IMG/VR virus record: IMGVR_UViG_3300032086_000934
Coordinates: 1-24,129 of that record
Length of the DNA: 24,129 bases
Source of the DNA: a virus
Direction: 5' to 3' (one strand)
Position numbers and translations under genes: made by a program. Positions 21,253 to 24,129 of the stretch are shown piece by piece. The first letter of the stretch is position 1, and every line of letters begins with the position of its first letter. Under the pieces are notes generated by a model. It made no database searches and was not told where the DNA came from. It saw nothing but the letters and a program-made list of their open reading frames with translations.

Positions 21253-22076
21253 TGGCTGCTGATTTTAATAAGCCCACAATCACAGGCGATGCGTATATAG
21301 ACTTACCGGGCGAAATACGCGCCCAGTTTGAAGTCGTGAGCACGATGTCATACGGTGATGCGCTTAATACCAAGGTTGGCGCTGTGCAGTTTTTAGACGG
21401 TTCTTTGCAGAAATGGGATGGATCTAGTTTTAATGTTGTACCGGTATCAATCACCGGTGGCGGATCAGGGGCAAGCACTCCCGCTGGCGCTCGAGCTGCT
21501 TTTAATGTGAATGAAAAAGGGACCCTTGGTACACAGGTTCGCAGTAATGCGGAATCGGATGCTTTGTATGTGCCGCAGTCGCGGACTATCACTACAGCTG
21601 GCGCACTGAATGGCGGTAACTCGCTTGATAGTAATATCAGCTTAACCGTGGATAGTGCAACGACTGGGCAGCAAGGTGTTGTGCAGTTGTTTAATGGCCT
21701 GAATAGTACGAGCACGACTCAGGCTTTGACTGCGGCTCAGGGGAAGGTGTTAGGCGACAGAGCCGACGTTGGTTACTATAACTCCCAGACATTAAGCCCT
21801 AGTGGCAGCCTATCTGGCGGATCTTGTAAGGTAGTTAGGGTTGGCGATTTAGTCACAATAAGCGGGTTTTATACCCACGCAAACTTGGCATATGTAGAAT
21901 CACCAGCTAATTACTTGCCGACATGGGCAAGGCCTAATTCAAGTGTGAACAATTACTACTCCGCTCAGAATTTAGGAGCTGAAAGGACAATATCTATCGT
22001 GACTGGGACTATGTATTTTCAGTACAATACAAGCCAGACTTCCACCTCTGGCTTCACAATCTCTTACACAATATAG
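21252..22076 (+). CDS. Tail fibre protein
   Basis: The ATG at 21252 (274 aa, MAADFNKPTITGDAYIDLP) overlaps the gpJ-like stop; a TTG at 21231 is less likely. The N-terminal 65 residues (EIRAQFEVVSTMSYGDALNT, AVQFLDGSLQKWDGSSFNVVP) resemble fibre attachment domains. The middle has a phage fibre repeat SATTGQQGVVQLFNGLNSTSTTQALTAAQGKVL (about 134-166). The C-terminal 95 residues (KVVRVGDLVTISGFYTHAN, YLPTWARPNSSVNNYYSAQN) form a beta-rich tip likely to contact the receptor. It is probably trimeric. No chaperone gene for it is seen beside it. Confidence 0.78.
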   Translation: MAADFNKPTITGDAYIDLPGEIRAQFEVVSTMSYGDALNTKVGAVQFLDGSLQKWDGSSFNVVPVSITGGGSGASTPAGARAAFNVNEKGTLGTQVRSNAESDALYVPQSRTITTAGALNGGNSLDSNISLTVDSATTGQQGVVQLFNGLNSTSTTQALTAAQGKVLGDRADVGYYNSQTLSPSGSLSGGSCKVVRVGDLVTISGFYTHANLAYVESPANYLPTWARPNSSVNNYYSAQNLGAERTISIVTGTMYFQYNTSQTSTSGFTISYTI

Positions 22077-22085
22077 GAACCAACC

Positions 22086-22787
22086 ATGGCAATACTTCCA
22101 TTAAACGTAGGCTCAGGCCCAGGCGCTGGAGACGGCGAGGGGCTACGAAGCTCACAGCAAAAAGTAAACTCAAATTTTGCAGTGGCTGAAAACGCTGCCT
22201 CAAAGATCGTGCAGGCATCTAGTGCGGATACGACGTCCGATAAGGTTATGCTGTCAGACTACGCATGGCGCGGCGCACAGCTTGGTGATTACTTCACTTA
22301 TGGCGGAACGGCTGATGCTATCACTCTAACCAGTGCCAATCTTAAAGCAGGCGGCACACTTATCGCTGGTATGAGGTTTAGGTTTAAAGCTACTACTACA
22401 AACACAGGCGCAACCACTATCGCAGTAGATGGCGGCACGGCTACAGCTTGTGTTACTCCAACAGGGGTGGCGTTACCGGCTGGGTTTATTTCTACATCAA
22501 CAGAAACAGAGGCTTATTATAATGGCTCTACCTTTACTGTTTATTATGCAGTAGATGAATTATTCAAGGTGGATGGGATAGGAATTGTTAGAGAGCTACA
22601 AAATAATAGTGGCGGGAATATAACCAGTGGATCAACTGTTGCAGGGAATTTACTTCAAGAGTTCACGCGCACAAATACAGGCACAATAGCAACTGCCGTC
22701 GCCCTAAACTCAGCTCATGGTTACAAGTGCATTTCAGGACTGGATGTGGCAGACCAAAGGACTAGTGACTTTGTTAGGGTTTATTAA
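22086..22787 (+). CDS. Second fibre / appendage protein
   Basis: The 233-aa product begins ILPLNVGSGPGAGDGEGLRSSQQKVNSNFA, the motif (gap, GDG..LR....KVN.NF) that anchors many phage fibres or spikes to the virion. The centre has GTADAITLTSANLKAGGTLIAGMRFRFKATTTNTGATTIAVDG, a beta-rich segment frequent in fibre shafts, and the end is a small beta domain closing with DFVRVY. An AGGA site precedes the ATG. It follows the first fibre by nine bases, so the two likely form one adsorption module. Receptor and host range cannot be told. Confidence 0.72.
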   Translation: MAILPLNVGSGPGAGDGEGLRSSQQKVNSNFAVAENAASKIVQASSADTTSDKVMLSDYAWRGAQLGDYFTYGGTADAITLTSANLKAGGTLIAGMRFRFKATTTNTGATTIAVDGGTATACVTPTGVALPAGFISTSTETEAYYNGSTFTVYYAVDELFKVDGIGIVRELQNNSGGNITSGSTVAGNLLQEFTRTNTGTIATAVALNSAHGYKCISGLDVADQRTSDFVRVY

Positions 22788-22799
22788 CCGCTACCTAGG

Positions 22800-22819
22800 A
22801 TGCGCCTTCATAGGCGTAT
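22800..22819. other. Hairpin between fibre gene and minus-strand membrane gene
   Basis: ATGCGCC (22800-22806) pairs with GGCGTAT (22813-22819) across TTCATA, seven pairs including one G-U. It lies where the + strand fibre gene and the minus-strand gene converge. No T tract is present on either strand, so a bidirectional terminator role is only possible, not shown. Confidence 0.3.
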
Positions 22820-23152
22820 TCCTGCTCGGGCTGCTTGTTGCTGGGGCTGGGTATGTTGTGGCTCGCTGGCTAGACGGTCAAAGCCGAGGCCTACAACTGC
22901 GGAAAACAAGACGACAATCGCAGCGCCGGCCACTTTCCAATAAGCGTTATTAGTGGCTTGGTTCTGTTTGAGTGTGGAGACATCATTAACAACAACGTCC
23001 AACACCTTGGCCGTCTGATTTGTCATCGTGTCTATCTTGTCAATAATAGCGTTAAATTTTAAATCACTTTTTTCACTACTGTGTGCAATACGTTCGTCTA
23101 TCGAGTTCAAATGTCTATCCAGGTCTTCTTGGGTTACTGGTGAGCGATCCAT
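22808..23152 (-). CDS. Coiled-coil membrane protein on the minus strand
   Basis: The preferred start is the ATG complementary to 23150-23152 (114 aa), with AAGG nine bases upstream on that strand. Residues 7-68 form a helical coiled-coil region (EDLDRHLNSIDERIAHSSEK, AIIDKIDTMTNQTAKVLDVVV). Residues 74-93 are a single membrane span (VAGAAIVVLFSAVVGLGF), followed by a short Gln-rich tail. The layout recalls XhlA-type haemolysin/holin helpers and superinfection-exclusion proteins. It is the only minus-strand gene in the right half and has its own likely promoter (23179-23206). The lysis genes beside it make a holin-related role possible, while its orientation fits a moron expressed apart from them. 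Confidence 0.68.
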   Translation of the reverse strand: MDRSPVTQEDLDRHLNSIDERIAHSSEKSDLKFNAIIDKIDTMTNQTAKVLDVVVNDVSTLKQNQATNNAYWKVAGAAIVVLFSAVVGLGFDRLASEPQHTQPQQQAARAGIRL

Positions 23153-23178
23153 CAAACATGCCTTAAAAATTAGTGTAT

Positions 23179-23206
23179 ATTGTAACCTTGATTATACATT
23201 AAACAA
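23179..23206 (-). promoter_or_regulatory. Candidate promoter for the minus-strand membrane gene
   Basis: On the minus strand TTGTTT (23206-23201) and TACAAT (23184-23179) are separated by 16 bases, 26 bases before the ATG of the coiled-coil membrane gene. A second box, TATAAT (23196-23191), lies between them without a well-spaced partner. This fits independent transcription of the gene. Confidence 0.45.
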
Positions 23207-23240
23207 TCGGTAAACAGTACCAAGTGGGTAAGGATGTGAC

Positions 23241-23693
23241 ATGGAACTACATTTAAAGCGAATAGGTGGCGATAATGACTCGACACTAGGCGCGCTATAT
23301 ATTGGGGATGGCGTTAGTCAATATCTATTCTCATTTACAGTAGAAGATGAACGACGATTTAAGAAGGTATCAGGCGAAACACGCATACCATCTGGGCGAT
23401 ACAAGATTGAATACAACAAGTGCGGCGGCATGAATGCCCGTTATGCCAAGTACCCATGGCACCATGGCATGTTAGAATTACAGGACGTTGAAGGGTTTGA
23501 GTACATTTATATTCACCCAGGGAACGATGACGACGACACAGAGGGCTGTATCCTGCCAAATTACAAAGCCGATGCTGAAAATATGCGCGGTGAGAACAGT
23601 TTCGAGTGCTACAAAGACCTTTATCTATTGGTCAATGAAGCCATGAAAGACGACGAAGACGTTTATATTACAATCACAGACGAGGGATTTTAA
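23241..23693 (+). CDS. DUF5675 family protein, likely lysis or cell wall function
   Basis: The 150-aa protein has AAGGA seven bases before its ATG. It fits DUF5675: TLGALYIGDGVSQYLFSFTVED at the start, ETRIPSGRYKIEYN (about 46-59), MLELQDVEGFEYIYIHPGN (H92) and DTEGCILPNY (C103). The H....(T)xGC(I) arrangement is like the active site of YkuD L,D-transpeptidases, so it may act on peptidoglycan. It is the only candidate wall enzyme in this window and opens the lysis-type gene set. Whether it is the actual endolysin is uncertain; a conventional muramidase or amidase may lie beyond the window. Confidence 0.7.
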   Translation: MELHLKRIGGDNDSTLGALYIGDGVSQYLFSFTVEDERRFKKVSGETRIPSGRYKIEYNKCGGMNARYAKYPWHHGMLELQDVEGFEYIYIHPGNDDDDTEGCILPNYKADAENMRGENSFECYKDLYLLVNEAMKDDEDVYITITDEGF

Positions 23694-23870
23694 ATGGAAT
23701 ATATCGAGTTAGCGTTTCAAGTAGTAGGCGCAATCTATGCCATCATTCTTGGCCTAGAGAAAATAGCGGAAATTACACCAAGCACGAAAGATGACATCTA
23801 TGTGAGCAAGGCCAAGAAGTTCTTTGGCCGTGTTTCCGATATTCTTTCACGCTTGATTATGAAAAAGTGA
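23694..23870 (+). CDS. Small membrane protein, possible holin
   Basis: A 58-codon frame starting directly after the DUF5675 stop. Residues 4-21 form one hydrophobic span (IELAFQVVGAIYAIILGL), followed by a charged segment EKIAEITPSTKDDIYVSKAKKFFGRV and a basic end. The TPSTKDD.YV.KAKK pattern is one I associate with short membrane proteins in phage lysis regions. With the DUF5675 protein and the Rz-like protein around it, a holin or antiholin role is plausible. The single span and short length do not prove it. Its TGA overlaps the GTG of the next gene. Confidence 0.65.
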   Translation: MEYIELAFQVVGAIYAIILGLEKIAEITPSTKDDIYVSKAKKFFGRVSDILSRLIMKK

Positions 23871-24070
23871 AAACCCTAGCGCGGCTAATAAGTGTATTGC
23901 TCTCAATATGGGAGCAGTACCAAGCCGAACGAAAGGCAGACAAACGGGCGAGGGAATTGGATGCGTTACGCAAAGAACCTGTTAATTGGTATCGTAATCA
24001 CTTTAACGGGGTGCGTGACGTGTCCGACAAAGCCGATAATGCCGATCAAGCCAGTACTAAGTCCGACTGA
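23867..24070 (+). CDS. Rz-like small protein of the lysis block
   Basis: The GTG at 23867 overlaps the previous stop by four bases. The 67-aa product starts with a short hydrophobic helix (LARLISVLLSIW), then a strongly charged helix (QYQAERKADKRARELDALRK) and a polar end with PVNWYRNHFNGVRD and an Asp/Ala-rich tail. Similar proteins with a W..HF.GV/L motif occur at this place in other phages. It could be an inner-membrane spanin-like partner, though it is shorter than lambda Rz and no lipobox Rz1 frame was found inside it. The spanin call is tentative. Confidence 0.55.
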   Translation: MKTLARLISVLLSIWEQYQAERKADKRARELDALRKEPVNWYRNHFNGVRDVSDKADNADQASTKSD

Positions 24071-24071
24071 A

Positions 24072-24129
24072 ATGAAAGACGGCTCCCTGCTGTTTAGCAG
24101 GGATGATGCCGTTAAGCTGGGGGTTTATG
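24072..24129 (+). CDS. Start of an unidentified gene, cut by window end
   Basis: An ATG one base after the previous stop opens a frame (MKDGSLLFSRDDAVKLGVY) that runs to the window end without a stop. No clear ribosome site precedes it, so coupling to the Rz-like gene would be needed. Codons 5-11 contain a perfect eight-pair hairpin (24084-24103). Too little is visible to name a family. Confidence 0.38.
   Translation, partial: MKDGSLLFSRDDAVKLGVY
24084..24103 (+). other. Strong hairpin near the window end
   Basis: TCCCTGCT (24084-24091) pairs perfectly with AGCAGGGA (24096-24103) across a GTTT loop. No T tract follows, so it is not a standard terminator. It lies in the first codons of a possible gene and 14 bases after the Rz-like stop, and could act as an mRNA end protector, attenuator or weak terminator. 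Confidence 0.5.

Noticed and set aside
21215-21715. Minus-strand 166-aa frame
   Set aside because: Antisense of the first fibre gene; its product is an irregular Pro/Cys/Thr-rich chain without domain pattern.
21231-22787. Possible diversity-generating retroelement at the fibre genes
   Set aside because: No reverse transcriptase gene and no template/variable repeat pair was seen in the window.
22717-22953. Plus-strand 78-aa frame with a hydrophobic span
   Set aside because: It overlaps the fibre gene by 71 bases and lies antisense to the better supported minus-strand gene for most of its length. Kept only as an alternative in the findings.
23028-23213. Plus-strand 61-aa frame with hydrophobic start
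   Set aside because: Antisense to the minus-strand membrane gene and its promoter; no ribosome site; ends inside the promoter region.
1-24129. tRNA genes, CRISPR arrays, insertion sequences, integrase and attachment sites
   Set aside because: I looked for cloverleaf-like stretches, regularly spaced direct repeats, transposase or integrase motifs and saw none; absence by eye is not proof.

Overview
The window is a block of late genes from a tailed double-stranded DNA phage or prophage with siphovirus-type tail genes. Gene order runs packaging, head, connector, tail and lysis, nearly all on the + strand, tightly packed with ATGA/TAATG-type overlaps. The moderate base composition, the outer-membrane beta-barrel gene and the gene families suggest a Gram-negative, probably aquatic gammaproteobacterial host; the host species cannot be read from the sequence. 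No integrase, repressor module, replication genes, tRNA, CRISPR array or insertion sequence was seen.

Left end (1-2544): the tail of a small Rmf/CrpP-like gene, a promoter with an inverted repeat in its spacer, a secreted beta-barrel protein, a 55-aa unknown, a DUF6378 protein and an HTH-metallophosphoesterase protein. Packaging and head (2600-11700): small and large terminase, a two-gene minus-strand cassette (68-aa unknown and a 53-aa HTH protein), a DUF4055-type portal, scaffold, major capsid protein with a strong terminator behind it, two probable virion accessory proteins, connector proteins, two small non-structural genes and a MuF-type head morphogenesis protein. An HslV/proteasome-like protein with intact-looking catalytic positions follows. 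Tail (12182-22787): gp10-like neck protein, three tiny Cys-rich or basic genes, tail terminator, tail tube, two tail-assembly chaperones joined by a -1 frameshift at an A AAT TTT site, a short tape measure (542 aa), a distal tail protein with an inserted binding-like domain, a DUF2163-like protein, a gpJ-like hub with FN3 domains and TIDND heptad repeats, and two fibre proteins. Right end (22808-24129): a minus-strand coiled-coil/membrane protein, a DUF5675 protein with a YkuD-like H/C signature, a small membrane protein, an Rz-like protein and the start of one more gene.

Together the + strand genes make a procapsid (portal, scaffold, coat), fill it (TerS/TerL), close it (connector, neck, terminator), build a short non-contractile tail with a gpJ-type tip and fibres, and lyse the cell. 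The most notable points are the unannotated frameshift fusion, the HslV-like protein in a head operon, the minus-strand HTH cassette with an operator-like inverted repeat, tandem hairpins in front of the scaffold gene, and several genes shorter than 60 codons.
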